64,000 nt of DNA from Punctularia strigosozonata HHB-11173 SS5 (GCF_000264995.1 NW_006767447.1:498268-562267); one strand, 5' to 3'. Positions 11,185-23,290 are shown, counted from the stretch's first letter. Notes: generated by a model from the sequence alone, not told the origin. Made by a program: numbers and translations.

Positions 11185-13169
11185 GCAGACCGCTTATAGT
11201 CGCGCGTTGGCTTTTGATGCTGATGAGAGATTCAGTCTCTGCTCCATTTGCGGTCACGGCAACCCCTGGGCGGATCGCCGCGCCTTCGCCGGTGATCTCT
11301 GAGCTCCTGCGACCCTGTAACACGGTTCAAGCGCTCGACCATACTCTGTCACTTCAGGTGTGAAGCGGCTTGGGTCTCTGTGACGGTTATGTGAATTAGT
11401 TATTATCATATCGTTACTTGCCCACCTCGGCTTGACCTTTCAGTCCTTACTGCGTAATGCCACTGTTTTCTTTCATCTTGTGAGGTTCAGGAGTCGAACG
11501 CGAGCAAGATATCAAATGGACGCACTTGTGTTGCCATTCCTGAATTATTGATTCCTGTGCTCAAGACTTGACGCTCGACGCTATTCACAATTAATAACGG
11601 CCTCCATCAGACTCTCAAGCAAGAGATTGATAGTGCAGATGGCGCGCGAGCTTTTTCCTAAGGTCAATTTCGTATTCATAGCAAGACGGAGGAAAGCATC
11701 GCGAATATATAGATATATAGCATCGAGCATAAGCAAACGTTAAGACGGTGTTATCCGCTTGCCACAGTGACTAGGCACAGCGCGCGACATGATCGACCGC
11801 ATATATACCCAGACAGTGGTTTAGTCTCACTACGTTCTCACCATCCTTGCAGTGTTCAAGAAATATTGCGTTGGTCGTATTGGGCTGTGTAGCGCACGAC
11901 GCGTCGCGATGGTCACATGCGTAGCGCGGACATCCTCAATCTCTGAACGTGAGTAAGGGGGCGGCAAGCGCCTCATTCCGACTCCCCCGTCCAACCTGAT
12001 TGGTTACATTCGGGCGGAGATTACATCGGATCAGAAGGCATAGGTCACGCGTGGCTCGAAGTTTCAACTATGCACCGTCATTCCTACGTAAGCGCCCATC
12101 CCAAGTCCAAAGACGGAAAGTGTCATTACGCAGAGTCGAAAATGCGCAGTAGAGGTAACAACTACGTAACTGACCAGTATCAACAGAAATGTAACCATCG
12201 GCACCTCGGCGAGCTCCTTGATCAGATTTACAGCTGATCCCAATACATGATCTAAGCACTCTCGCACTCACTTTGTCACGCTGCTGCGGCCAGATTAATT
12301 CGAGCGCCCAGCTGTCCGATTTCCGCGGAGCCATCACGCTTTATCACGCTTTTGTAACGTTTTGGCGGGGTCACAAGGGGTGTCACTGTGACTGAGTCCA
12401 GTACGGAAAAAAAACCAACTCCTTCCCCTTACGGGGGGAGTCGGAATCAATCCAAGCCGCTTTACCAGCACATAGAGTGCGCTCAAAATACCCAGACTTA
12501 TGCCTTGCAAACGCTCGACGGACCAATCGCTCACCAGTTCAAGGCTCATGTCACAACTCGCCTCGTGCGACATTGAAGACCTGCAAGGATCCCTGTTACG
12601 ACTCACGCTGATTCCAAGGCCGGTGCGTAGCGGTGTGTCCGCTTACGCGATCCACGAAAGCCACGAAATTCAGGGCAGTTCATGCATAGGGATCGTGCTC
12701 GGCAAAATGCCTACCTACATACCAAGCCGAATTTTATCATCACCGTGTCCAAAGCGTGCAATGTTCTCGGGTCGCTGGTCTGCTCCTGAAGCCGATGCAG
12801 AACAAAAAGCTAATGGGAACGGATCTTCACTGAGCTATATCCTTCAGATAAGGTATGCATTCACTGGCCTATTGACTAAACAGTACTCTCTTCATATCCA
12901 TGACTTTTCCGTCGTCTGATTCGGAGAGACCCGATGCGGACGCGATGGACTCCTTGCCCGCATCCACCATTACCTCCTCCCATTGTCATCACAGTACCTC
13001 GTATCGAGCCATCCTGTAGCGGGATGATCGTTCGGCCACCGTCCGATACGATCCCACTACGAATGCGAGATACTGGAAGAAGCAGCCCGGAGCAACGCGA
13101 GCGAGGCGTTTCCCCCCAACCGATCGTAATCCAACCGCAACCTGACAATACCATATACCAGCGCATTGA
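11185..13169. other. intergenic, no confident gene
   Basis: Mostly non-coding. On the minus strand 12064-12606 has two short protein-like pieces, one with a hydrophobic stretch (FLLILVSYVVV), but I could not join them into a supported gene. There is a short AT-rich TATAGATATATAG tract near 11708. Confidence 0.45.
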
Positions 13170-13830
13170 GCCCAGTATCCGATGCTCCTTGCCACCACCC
13201 GTCTTAACCATGCGCGAGGGCCTTGCTACAACTCGCCCGCACCTGGCCCATTCCCTCAGGCGACCTCGAAGGTGCCGCGAGAATGGGGGGTAGACGATCT
13301 CGCAGCGTTCAACATCCAGTTAGTGGAACAGGACGCTAGTACCTTCCATGGCCCCGATATGGAGCTCGCGCCGACTGCGAACGTGCCGCCTCAGTGACCG
13401 CCGAGACATCCCGCGACGCCGTGGATCCTGAAAGCAAGCGCTTGCTCCGGTATGTGGAGTACGCGTGCTCGATGAACATCGAGCACGGCGCTTGCCCGAT
13501 GTTCCTCCTGCGCCTCCTCGAGGCCATGGGCTGTCCGCAGGTTGTGGGCGACGGCGCTATCTTCGTGTACGAACCTGAATACATGAATACACTTCGACGA
13601 TGCATAGACAACGCTTCACCGGAAGCTGCGCCATGTCCATAGATGTGGGCCAGGGCCATTACCCCGTCATAGTGCATTCGAGGACGATGCCCACCCCTCT
13701 GCGCCCGCCCGTTCCACACGCGAAGTTCGTGGCCAGGCCATCGCCGACTATCAGCACCAGACGGATCCGGGTGCGCCGTTGGGGCAAGACCTCGTCCTTA
13801 AGTACTCAGCAACATATCCGCTCGTCCATG
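13170..13830 (+). pseudogene. relic of an unidentified host gene
   Basis: Two adjacent protein-like blocks in different frames: one ending REWGVDDLAAFNIQLVEQDA ... ANVPPQ at 13397, the other from 13394 with SKRLLRYVEYACSMNIEHGA and FLLRLLEAMGCPQVV. The frames change exactly where the text should continue, and a third fragment follows near 13690-13820. No splice site explains the change. It resembles a decayed member of a fungal family I cannot name with confidence. An unusual multi-exon gene is the alternative. Confidence 0.35.
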
Positions 13831-14207
13831 ACGGGACCTGAATGCAAGCGGGCGCATACCTATCGAATCTCGATGATGATGGCACTCCGACAATGGAACC
13901 AGCCATCGCGAACGTTCGCTTCCGATACCGAGGGGAAGACAGTACCGCCAACTATTCATGTACACGTGAACTCATTCTGTGCAAAAATCGCATTCGTATA
14001 ACGAGACTGGAACGAATGTATCGAACAGAACAATTCCTGGCGGCCTACCTTTGGCAATGCGTTTCCAGACGAAGACGAGTCCATCTAACCAGGCATGAAC
14101 CCTGCCTCGCATCCTCAATCCCCGTTGTACGCTGCCCACGAGGAAACGTACTTATACTGGAGCATTGGTTCGCTATGCCCCCCATTATACGCACGAATTC
14201 GGCTATA

Positions 14208-15284
14208 ATGAAGGTCACTCCGGTCCTCCTAGCGCTTGCGCTCGCCGTCGGTGTCACCATCGCTGCCGGCTCAGACACCGTTGCGTCTCTCTCCAAGCCA
14301 GAGGTTAACCCGCCGCTCTCGCTCATCCACCCCGGGCCTGCTGTCGTCGCCCGCCCCGCCTTCCCGCGCACCAATATCGAGCGACTTGCGCAGGGCAGGC
14401 CACTCAAGAAGCCCCGCCGCGCATCCCCCACTCTGCGTTCGTCTTGTCCCGCCCACTCCGACGCCAACACCCAAAGGTCGAGACCTGACGTGTGGTTCTT
14501 ACTGCAGAGGCGAAGCGTCAGGGGTCGTCGGTGTCCTATGCGATCCGTGTGGACAACGCTGCCAATGGTGACGTGCTCGGATACGTCGGGTCGACGTTGA
14601 ACGTGTATGGAGAGTATGGAGTCACGTCCGACCCCGCCGAAGCTCTCGCAATGATCGGTAGCCCGGCAGAAATCAACGAGTATTCTAATATTGCGATCGC
14701 CGTACGTACTTTCTGCTTACCACACCCCACTCAAATTCGCGTCCCCGCTCTTTCTGTGCATTGTTAGCTGAAATTTCCAAGGGGCTCTTCCCTTACCTCG
14801 GTGGTGTCCTTGGCTACGCCTCCACCTCACCTGACTTTGCCCTGGGCTCATATAATTATGCATACCTCGGTGGTGTCTTCATCGGATCTGGCAATGGAAC
14901 GAACTCGGTCACCGAGGCGACTGGGCTCCCCCCGACCCTCTTTCAGAGCCCCATTTGGACGTACGACTACCTCACGGGCCTGCTCACAGCGCAATGGAGC
15001 AACACTAATCACAGTAAGTAATGTTCCCGGTCTCATGCCGCCTGCGTCGTCATCCTCCGTTGCAATCCACTTTTTGGGTACAGGCGAGCCCACTACGGAG
15101 ATCGTGTACTACCTGACCGATGACGCCATTATCCTGACGGGCGACTCGGGCGTCTTTGATGAAACCTTCGGCAACTCTTTTCGCATCGTGAGCGCCGCCC
15201 CTCTTGGTGACCGTTCTACTTCATCGTCGCTCAACACACGTTCAATAGGCACTTCAAATCGTCCAGATTCCCGACACCCCTTAA
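14208..15284 (+). CDS. secreted basidiomycete protein (RTN-ERLAQG family)
   Basis: 270-residue secreted protein of a family common in agaricomycetes with no known activity. Signal peptide MKVTPVLLALALAVGVTIAAG is followed by the typical FPRTNIERLAQGRP basic segment. Later comes a core ending in SPIWTYDYLTGLLTAQWSN and YYLTDDAIILTGDSG, as in other members. Five exons: 14208-14436, 14508-14705, 14768-15013, 15084-15187 and 15249-15284. The 14705/14768 junction has an alternative (GTACGT donor at 14702 with a later acceptor). Frame is kept throughout and the last exon adds ALQIVQIPDTP. Function is unknown; a cell-wall or secretome role is only an inference from the signal peptide. Confidence 0.75.
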
Positions 15285-15507
15285 GCGCAGCAGAGGGCTA
15301 GCCATTGCTAGATAGTGGTCTTCTGTTTTGCCTGACTCTCTTTCCCTCTTCTTGATACTTCCACTACTGTCCGACAGCCAGGTCTCGGTATCCACTACTC
15401 TCTGTCTGTGGGTACTAGTTGTATTATCGTCGCTCCTTCCCTGAGCGTGCAGTGTCGGTATCTGTACCGTGGTCCGTGTACACGCTTGTCATTGCGTCAT
15501 TTTAGGC
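15285..15507. other. short intergenic gap
   Basis: Downstream of the secreted-protein gene; should hold the missing upstream part of the DUF4246 gene, but no trace of it is visible. Confidence 0.4.
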
Positions 15508-16164
15508 ATGAAGAACGAAAGCATCGTCGCCTCCTTCGTATACGTGAGCCTCGCTCTTCTTAAGACGCGTCTGCGCAGCTAAGGGCTCATTCGCAAGTAC
15601 TACGACTGCGAGAACATCACACAATCTCGCCTTGCTTTTAGGAATGCAACATCGGAACCGGCGGAGCATCAGAATGGCGACGTTTCATGCATGCGCGTAC
15701 TGTACGGTTACAGCCAGTGCGTGTCCTTCTAAACGATTCGCGGTATCACTGGTCATCCACACGCTATCCAGATGGGAAGCTACCTCTCAGGAGATCGGCG
15801 AGGTTCCGACGAAGCAAGGGCGCGCCGTCGCGTTTCCGAATATCTACCAGCACCGCGTAGGGGACTTTGAGCTCATCGACCGAACGAAGCCGGGCTACCG
15901 CAAGATCTTGGTTTTCTTCCTTGTCGACCCCACCGTAACCGTGCCGAGCGCTTCCACGATCCCCGTACAGAGGAAGGACTGGATACACCGCGTCGTCAGG
16001 AGGGCTGCGACAGACCCGAGGTCGCTGTGGGGGAGGCTGCCCGTCGAATCATCCACATAATTTTGGACTACAGCCATGCGATAGCGCCAGAGGACGCGGA
16101 GCGGATTCGGGAGGAGCTCATGGATGAGCGCACTCAATTCGTTGGGGTGATCGAGGGCGAATGA
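15508..16164 (+). pseudogene. DUF4246 protein, 5'-truncated and frameshifted relic
   Basis: Matches only the C-terminal third of the large fungal DUF4246 family. Pieces read MKNESIVASFVY, then after a GT-AG intron YYDCENITQSRLAFR, then after another intron (weak GTGTCC donor) QGRAVAFPNIYQHRV and TKPGYRKILVFFLVDPT, all diagnostic. Near 16047 the frame changes: the first frame stops at 16060 while the family text continues in another as HIILDYSHAIAPEDAERIRE to ELMDERTQFVG, ending at 16164. Several hundred upstream codons are missing. The combination of a missing 5' part and a frameshift indicates a dead fragment. Confidence 0.7.
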
Positions 16165-16544
16165 TTCGATCTCTATGGTGAGTACGATTGTCGCCGTATT
16201 GACTGTCATTCAACGCCAGTCAATGACGAGCATTAATCGTGCGAGGATTTGACCTGCGGGTCACCATATGCCCAATCCGTGAACAATTATATAATTAAGA
16301 CGAGACAAGTCGATACCCTCGGTATCATGCGTGTATACGAATAAGACATACATATGGAACTACGAAACGAGCACGAACAAGAGCAGTGGTGTGCATATAT
16401 ACGCTACGGAAAAGTCTATAAAATCTATGCTAGCAGTACATATGTTGCTGATCGTGAGTGACCATAGATTAATAGATGAGACCCCCAAAGAGAGAACCTG
16501 CAAGTTGAGAAGAGTGAGCAAGCCAACGGGGAAGACACCGCCCT
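16165..16544. other. intergenic gap
   Basis: AT-rich 3'-flanking sequence of the convergent DUF4246 relic and J-protein gene. A short (ATCT)n run overlaps the J-protein stop codon at 16545-16558. Confidence 0.5.
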
Positions 16545-17744
16545 CTATCTATCTATCTGGGGTAGCACGTTTTCCATGCGCTCGAGCACGACGGCCATCG
16601 CGCGGATTAGGCGATTCAACTTCCTTGGAAGCAGCAGCGCACCCTCGTCGACCGCGCCCTGGTCCGCGTCACCGTTCGCGTCCAGTCGGTCGTGGCGCTG
16701 ACCCCGCCGACGTTCCTGCTGCAGCGCCGTCTCGAGCGCGATGGGGAGCGTAAGAGTGACGCGGGCAAGCTCGAGGCTGAGACGCGAGCGCCGGCGGATC
16801 TCGAGGTAGCCGAGTTTGCGGAAGGCGTATTGGATGTCGAGCAGCTTGGAGAGCTCGGTGTGGAGGGCAAGGACGAGGATGCGGCATGTGAGCGCGCGCT
16901 TGCGGATGGAGTGCAGCGATTCGAGAACGGCGTCGATGCTGTCTTCACCGAGGCGCAGGCCTGGGTTGAGGTCGTTGACGGATTCTGTAAGGTGATGAGA
17001 AAGTTAGGGTGGAAGGGAATCGGTCTGGTAGGGGGAAGTGGCTTACTGAGGAGGGTGCGGACCATTTCCAGGTCCCCGTCGAGAAATTCGTTGAACACAC
17101 CGACGACTACGCTCCGGAACGTCTGGTCTGCATGGCCGTACGGTCGGGTGGCGAAAAAGTCGTAATCGGCGGAAGGCGGGCGGGCGTCGTATATCCGTTT
17201 CGAGGACGGCTTCGAGAGAACGTCGTATGCAACGGACACCTTTTGAAACGCCTGTGTCGCCTCAGGGTTGTCCGGGAACTTGCTATGCAAGCACAGATGC
17301 GTGAGTCCTGCTTATTTTCTTGTGATAAACGACTCACTCGGGATGACAGGCTTTACTTCGAGATAAATATGCTCTGCGTAGTGTGATTTTGTCAATATCA
17401 GCCGTCCGAGGCAGGCCGAGGATCTTGTAACTGCAATCGAACGATATGAGCGAAACGTGTCATGGTCCGATAGCTGAGCACTTACAGATCGTGTTCAGAG
17501 TTGACCTGGTTTATGATCGCGTGTTCCTCCTTCAACGATTGTGGTCGTTTTGCGCCCATGACAGGTTCATTGGCTGGCGCCCAGGATATCCGCCTTGAGT
17601 GCGCCGGGACGAAGTTGTCATCCTCCTCGTCGTTATCAGGGAGGTAGGAGAAGTACGAGGTTGCTGCGTGAGCCGTCAGTACGATTTCCCTCGACGCGGC
17701 TTGCCGAGCGCACCAGAGTTGAAGACGTAGGAAAGCATGGTCAT
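16545..17744 (-). CDS. J-domain (DnaJ/Hsp40) protein
   Basis: 325-residue co-chaperone with a single N-terminal J domain. Five exons: 17714-17744, 17486-17663, 17338-17430, 17047-17282 and 16545-16984. The J domain runs from YKILGLPRTADIDKITLRRA to FQKVSVAYDVLSKPSSKRIY. The essential HPD tripeptide is encoded across an intron: CAT CCC GA at the end of exon 3 plus C from exon 4, giving CHPDKFPD. The C-terminal half is charged and helical with no G/F or zinc region, so it is a class C J protein; it probably stimulates an Hsp70, site unknown. Start ATG 17744 is the first in frame; the first exon has only 31 nt, so the N-terminus is the least certain part. Confidence 0.82.
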
Positions 17745-17996
17745 CGTGCCCGACGACGAGCAAGAGACAATGCCGACGACGAAAAGCTGAGGACAAGAGA
17801 AACAGATTGGCTTGTGATTTTTGCCTCCCGCTGTGATCAACGGGCGTGGAAAAACATCATCTCGCTTCCTGGTGCCTGACCACCTTATCTAGAGTCTGGG
17901 CACGGAAATAGTCTAAGACTTGTCGGAGGCATACAACTCAACTGTACAAGCACTGAGCGATCTAGATATACAACCGCGATACGAATATTGTGCATT

Positions 17997-19303
17997 CTAC
18001 ACAAGATCGGCTTCTAGAGCGGCCGCGAGCTTGCGTGAAGCGCGCTTCACCTCGCCCCGTTCGCCCATGACGGTCAATTTCACGATGACGCCAGCTTCGC
18101 GATCAGTAGTGGTAGTGTCATCCTTCATCAAGATGAGATCATATCGCCCGAATGCCCAATTCAAGATGTGCCGGCCGCTTTCGAGGAGAACGAAGCCCTT
18201 CACGCGCCAGACCGTCTCTTTGGACACCGAGGACAACGCGTCCAACAGCGTCTTCTCGCTCAGGGAAGCACGAGAACCCACTGCGCGGCCTTCCGCTTCC
18301 GAAGCTGTGGCCGAACAGCTGCACTGGTCGTCGTGCTGGTGCGCGTGTCCCGGGAGATTGGAGGCGTCGCCGCGATAGATCGTCACGGTCTCGACTTCGT
18401 CGTTGTGGGTGGCCTCCATCGCGAACGGCGTCTTTTGGCTCTCGGTTTCGGAGAACAGCTTGGTGTCGAGACCAAAAATCAGGTTGGGGTCCACGGATCG
18501 GCCCACGGTGCGGATTTTCGGCGTGAGGTCGTTGAGCGTGTGGAGGTAGTCCATCACGATGTCCAGTTGCCGCTCGGAGACGTGCTCGGACTTGTTCTGC
18601 CAGAATCGATATCAACATACGAACGTGCACATATGCGAGGAGAAGAATCGAAAGTGACGTACGACGAGAATCACGTCCGTGTAGCTCGCCTGCATCTTCG
18701 CGGTCGGCGAGGTATCTTCGTATCCGACGAAATTTTCGGCATCGATGACAGTCACGATCGCGTCGAGTTTGAGGTCGCCTTCCGTTTCCCTTTCTAGTTC
18801 ACGTATCTGGAAGGCCAGGGTCGCAGGGAAGGCAGAACCGCTGAACCGACAAGAACGGGGCAATGTGAGTTTTCTCTCCCTCCAGGAGGAGTGCAAGAAC
18901 GGACGGACGAGCATTCTATGATGATCCGGTCGGGGCGGTACTTCTCTGTTCAAGAGTGTGAAATATAAGCATATGTATGGCTTCGTAAACTGATTGCTGC
19001 GTACCCCGTATCTCCAGCAAGGCCGTCTTCATCTGGCCGACGAGGACACAGCACCTGCAACGTGCATCAAGCCAGCTCCGAGTACATCTTAGAGTAGCAA
19101 GCTCACATACAGCCATTGGTGATCTCGCTAACCGCAAGCAGGCTCGATTGCTTCGCGAGCTCGCTGTCGACCTGGACATCGCCGAACTCGTTCTTGAGGA
19201 GGACGAGCTTGTAATCCGGCGGCAGCTGCTTTGCGATGCCGGTGATGATGCTCGTCTTCCCTGCGCCGAGAAAGCCGGTAAAGACCGTGATTGGGATGGG
19301 CAT
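17997..19303 (-). CDS. CobW/COG0523 GTPase, putative metal chaperone
   Basis: G3E-family P-loop GTPase of the CobW/CBWD group, 353 residues; relatives deliver zinc to client proteins. MPIPITVFTGFLGAGKTSII holds the Walker A; NEFGDVQVDSELAKQ follows; the metal-binding CxCC motif is present as GCMCC, assembled across the first intron. RPDRIIIECSGSAFPAT, then VTVIDAENF, then VNKSEHV supply the later G motifs. The C-terminal domain has a His-rich run with two Cys (GHAHQHDDQCSC), a plausible metal site. Five exons: 19107-19303, 19005-19054, 18909-18945, 18663-18840 and 17997-18596, all in frame. It is transcribed away from the NPC2-like gene. Zinc specificity is inferred from the family. Confidence 0.87.
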
Positions 19304-19945
19304 GCTATACGATTACACTGTCCCTCTGGAAGATAGATGGATGGCGCGAGTACTGGGAGGTGCAAGCGCGGAAGCCTGAAGATGATATTCACACGGTTAT
19401 GTCTTTCTGTCCTTTGCCAATGACGATGACTGGGAATGATCTTCGCTGGCAAGTCTCGCGGCAAGCACGACGGTGAATGTTGTAGACTCGTATTCAGCGT
19501 TAGCAACACTTAGGTCTGTTCCAATGAAGTTCTTCTCATGATCGCCATACTGACTGAGAACGACCTTCCGAGATTCACCGGTTTCAAGCACGCTGTATCG
19601 CCGTCCGCTCCTTGTCCCATCTTCGGCGTGGCTGTTGCTCTTGCAGTATATTCGCGCGTGGTCATACTGTCGAGTTCGCTGCGATAATACCATGAAACGC
19701 TATCGCGACCTGTTGTTCGCAGCCAGATTCTAAAAATGCAGCCAACGAGCGTCCTCTATCTGATGTCTATACTGATGACAGTACTGTCCCCATGGTTGGT
19801 CGAATCACAGGTCTCAGCGCTCGACGCTCAACACGATCCAACGGGACTGCGCAGTGTGATGCGGCACATGTGTAGGCCGAATGTGAACGATAGTGACGTT
19901 GTTCTAGCCTCAAACGGCAGAGGGCCATCTTATCTCTGAACCACC
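19304..19945. promoter_or_regulatory. divergent intergenic region, CobW-like / NPC2-like
   Basis: 642 bp between two outward-facing genes. No TATA box near either start. The minus-strand frame 19397-19693 is open but has no partner exons or known domain; I treat it as chance. Confidence 0.4.
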
Positions 19946-20722
19946 ATGCCCCGGCTCGCTTTACTCGCACTAGCGATGTTTTTCATGGGGCTCGCCTGCT
20001 CTGCGAATGCGACACTTGCTGAGCAGACGATCCTCACATCCGTTAAGCAGGAGAGTTTGTCTGCCACCGTCGTCCGGGCGAAGACCAGCTGGCGCTGGCT
20101 AGACTGCGGTACGCTGTCAAGAATACCTTATCAAACTCCATGTACCATGCTTACTACAAAGATGAAGGCTCATCTACCGATGTCGTAAGAATCGAATCAA
20201 TCGAGGTATCTCCCGATCCTCCGGAGAAAGGAAAGGATCTTTCCATCGAGGTCACCGGGAATGCAGGGGAAGTTGTTGAGGTTAGCCCAATATGTGCGAT
20301 CTCGTTTCCAGTGTATCAGATTGAATGACGTACATCTTAGGACGGAGCTTTTGCAGATGTGACGGTGAAGATTGGCCCCCTTAGAGTCTTGCAGAAGCGC
20401 TACGATTTATGCGAGGAAGCGCAAGTCACTCACGATCTCATGATTTCCCGATGCCAATCTCATCCTGGCTCAGTAGGAATGCCAACGCCTCTATTCAGTG
20501 TCCCATCGATGAAGGCCGGCATATTGTCAACCAAACTGTGACTCTTCCGAAAGAGATACCCAATGGTGAGTCTCGGCCACCGCTCCGGCTTACTAGCATT
20601 CTCACTATAACATAGCGCTCTATCGCATCAATGTCCGAGGTTATACCATGAATGACGAAGACATGGTCTGCATAGACCTCGATGTGGATTTCAGGAACCG
20701 TCCTTTCCCGGACGTTGAGTGA
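19946..20722 (+). CDS. NPC2: ML-domain (NPC2/phosphatidylglycerol transfer-like) lipid-binding protein
   Basis: 186-residue secreted or vacuolar-lumen lipid carrier of the ML/NPC2 family. Signal peptide LALLALAMFFMGLACSANA; mature core starts WRWLDC, then VVRIESIEVSPDPPEKGKDL, ADVTVKIGPLRVLQKRYDLC, SIQCPIDEGRHIVNQTVTLP and RINVRGYTMNDEDMVCIDLD, with the Cys pairs expected for the fold. Five exons: 19946-20108, 20162-20280, 20341-20420, 20474-20565 and 20616-20722. The third intron (20421-20473) starts GCAAGT, a GC-AG intron; no GT donor nearby keeps the frame. ATG 19946 is in CCACC context. It probably shuttles sterol or phospholipid; the ligand is inferred. Confidence 0.87.
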
Positions 20723-21325
20723 ACACTTTATACCTGGTACTCCCTTCAGGCTAAACACACGAGTCATGAGGAAACCGTCTAGAATCCTACTCGTGGTGAA
20801 TACTATATCATTGACTACGTGAACAGATCCTGACGATTTTGTAGATTCGATGAGTTCGTGGAGCAGGTGTTTGCGGGGTGACCGCTTGATTTCCTCGAGG
20901 TTCCACTTCGGTCATACATAGATGTTCCCGCACTGTCTCAGTCACAATTGAGGAAACATTGGCGCGAAGTGCGAAGAGCTGTACACTTTCTCCGAATCCG
21001 CAGTGATGCGTGTTCCCGCGCTGCCTTCGCGGTATCCCATAAAGCAGCCGATGAGACCGGTGCAAAGGAGACACCGGGATCCAGTCCCAAGGTATCGATT
21101 CAGGCCACGGCGTTTCCATCTTATACCACCTCGGAGACCGTTCGCTGGCAGATCCACCACCTCCGCCATCGAGGAGCCAGGAGCTATCGACTCCTAACAC
21201 GCATCTAAACTCTCGACGACCGCAATATCGAAAGAGTACACCATATCTACTATCATTGGCACGTTGCTGTGCTGTATTGACATTGCCACTCGCTCATTTG
21301 GAGTGTTTTCCACTGCAGATATGTT
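20723..21325. other. intergenic, one open frame of unknown meaning
   Basis: A plus-strand frame is open from about 20886 to 21208 (near 107 codons) and looks weakly protein-like, but it has no start codon in context and no family I know. Other frames here are also open, so chance is likely. Confidence 0.3.
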
Positions 21326-22213
21326 ATGATGACCACGCTTCCTCCCGAGCTTTTCATCGAAGTCGTCCGCAATCTCCATAACGCCGTATATTTTCCGGAT
21401 CCACCGACACGCCGCGCTCTCCTGTCTCTGTGCTTGACGTCGCATTACCTTCACGAGCTCGCTGTTCCCTTGCTTTACTCCTCAATCCGGATCGACTTAC
21501 CTGGCGCATGCGAAGAACTATCTCGCTCTCCATATGTATCGCAGCATCTCCGGAGCATTTCCGTGGGTTACCACAAGACATGGGATCCACGCTTCCTCGA
21601 GCACATACCTGTTCTTTGCTCCCTCCTCGATAACGCCCGACAGAACTTACGCACCATCATTCTGGATCTGTCGCTACGTTGGGTATGGCCAGAGGAAGAC
21701 CCTCGAGATGTCAAACAATTCCTTCGACGCGCACTTGAGAATATCCCAAATATAGAGACAGCGGTGAGCTGTCAAGACGAATTATTCCTACATCGGGAGG
21801 ACGAAACAGGTACATCATTTCAGGTCACCTGGTCGCAATGGACTTCACTTCGCCGTGTTTCGTTCTACAACCGATCGTTCGATACCAACTTAGCCGACAT
21901 ATGCTTATCCCTTCCCTCCCTGGAAATTGTCATCAATCACAACGCCGACCATCAACGTCATTTGGTGGGCTTAACTAGGATAGTGACATCCACCAATGTG
22001 TCGGGATTAAGGCTCCAAATCGTCTACATTTGTGACTACCCGCACGTACTCGAGCGGATCGACCTCCGCCCCATACACCAACTAGCTAGTCAAAATGCAA
22101 ACCTCCGCATCGTACCGACGCCGCTTCAATACACGGGTGATATCAATGAATCACAGACTTGGGTTAGAGAGTTGGCGGAAACTGGGAAACTATGGGACTT
22201 GCGGCCAGAGTGA
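21326..22213 (+). CDS. F-box-like protein, paralogue 1
   Basis: 295-residue, single-exon protein. The N-terminus TLPPELFIEVVRNLHNAV is an F-box-like motif; it is followed by LSLCLTSHYLHELAVPLLYS, the usual post-F-box helix of basidiomycete F-box proteins, then leucine-rich segments. The C-terminus WVRELAETGKLWDL is shared with the copies at 23291 and 27020. Relatives act as substrate adaptors of SCF ubiquitin ligases, but no substrate can be named. It is the shortest of the three, lacking the tail after WDL. No intron, unlike most genes here. Confidence 0.75.
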   Translation: MMTTLPPELFIEVVRNLHNAVYFPDPPTRRALLSLCLTSHYLHELAVPLLYSSIRIDLPGACEELSRSPYVSQHLRSISVGYHKTWDPRFLEHIPVLCSLLDNARQNLRTIILDLSLRWVWPEEDPRDVKQFLRRALENIPNIETAVSCQDELFLHREDETGTSFQVTWSQWTSLRRVSFYNRSFDTNLADICLSLPSLEIVINHNADHQRHLVGLTRIVTSTNVSGLRLQIVYICDYPHVLERIDLRPIHQLASQNANLRIVPTPLQYTGDINESQTWVRELAETGKLWDLRPE

Positions 22214-23290
22214 AAACAAAGGTCCGAAGGCGGTTTTGGCCGATCATTGGGTCGGTGCGTGGCATGCTTCTGACTCGGGCAGATGGGCTAATGACCATGC
22301 CTTGATTAAAGGAGATTGCAATAAGCTGTCGTTGCCCTGCGTGTAGTTCTTCCGTTGTTGCACTTGATCGCCTCGTACTTTGTATTCGCGAACGAGTGAA
22401 GAAGGATTTGGTATTATTAATACCTTGTGTGCCATGTTTTCCCAATGAACATTATGCAAGGAGGCGCTGCTCCTTAGCCAGCGCATTTCTCTATGATTTG
22501 GAGATGGAGGTACGTGGCATGCAGTAGAATTACTTACAGGTTAACGACTCTGTTTAGAGGGATGGACACTGTTCTTGACAATCCCTTCTCATGGTGCAAA
22601 ATAAAGCAATTCCCCGTGGCAGGTCGTTATCGTTTCTTATATAGTAGTCAAATCAAGCCCTGAGGACGTACACATTTTTAAGAAGGGAAACATTCCCAAC
22701 GGAGTAGTGAGCAAGTGCGCCTGGGATGATGTCAGCGCCCGTGTATCACACTGTCGCCGGCGCGATGAATTGATCTTACCGTCCGGTATTTCCTTCGGCG
22801 CGGTCCATGCTGGGTCTCGCGCTCGCCAAATATACGTGCAAGCCCATACTCAGCCAGCAGAGATTGCGACGAGATGTCGTTTCCCCGTTGACGTGTATCA
22901 ATCCAGGTACTATTGTCATTAAAGTCCGTTGCATCGTGCCTTGCGTTCGTGAACAAGCGAAAAAGACGTTCACGATCCGGTGATATGATGATTTCTGTAC
23001 GGTATTTTTTCCGCAAGAGCAGGGTCTAGTGATCCGTCAGCATATCGATTAGGCAGCACAGATCTCACTGTCATTTGGCGCTTGAACGGCCTGCGGATCT
23101 CCGTAATCTCACGCTAACCGATGCTTGATTAGCTGTGCGTGCGACTTCAAGCTAGCAACCACCAGCGTTGTTCGATACCACGTTAAATAACTGTGAGTTG
23201 GACGAGCGGCCACTTTTTGAGACTGTCTCCAATCGCTCTCACTAGATACAGAAACACCGCCGCACGCGCGCGCTCGCCCTGCTTCACAGG
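22214..23290. other. intergenic between F-box paralogues
   Basis: AT-richer spacer of 1.1 kb; no coding signal, no repeat ends recognised. Confidence 0.5.

Noticed and set aside
20808-21208. overlapping open frames on both strands
   Set aside because: Several frames are open at once, none has start context or a known family.
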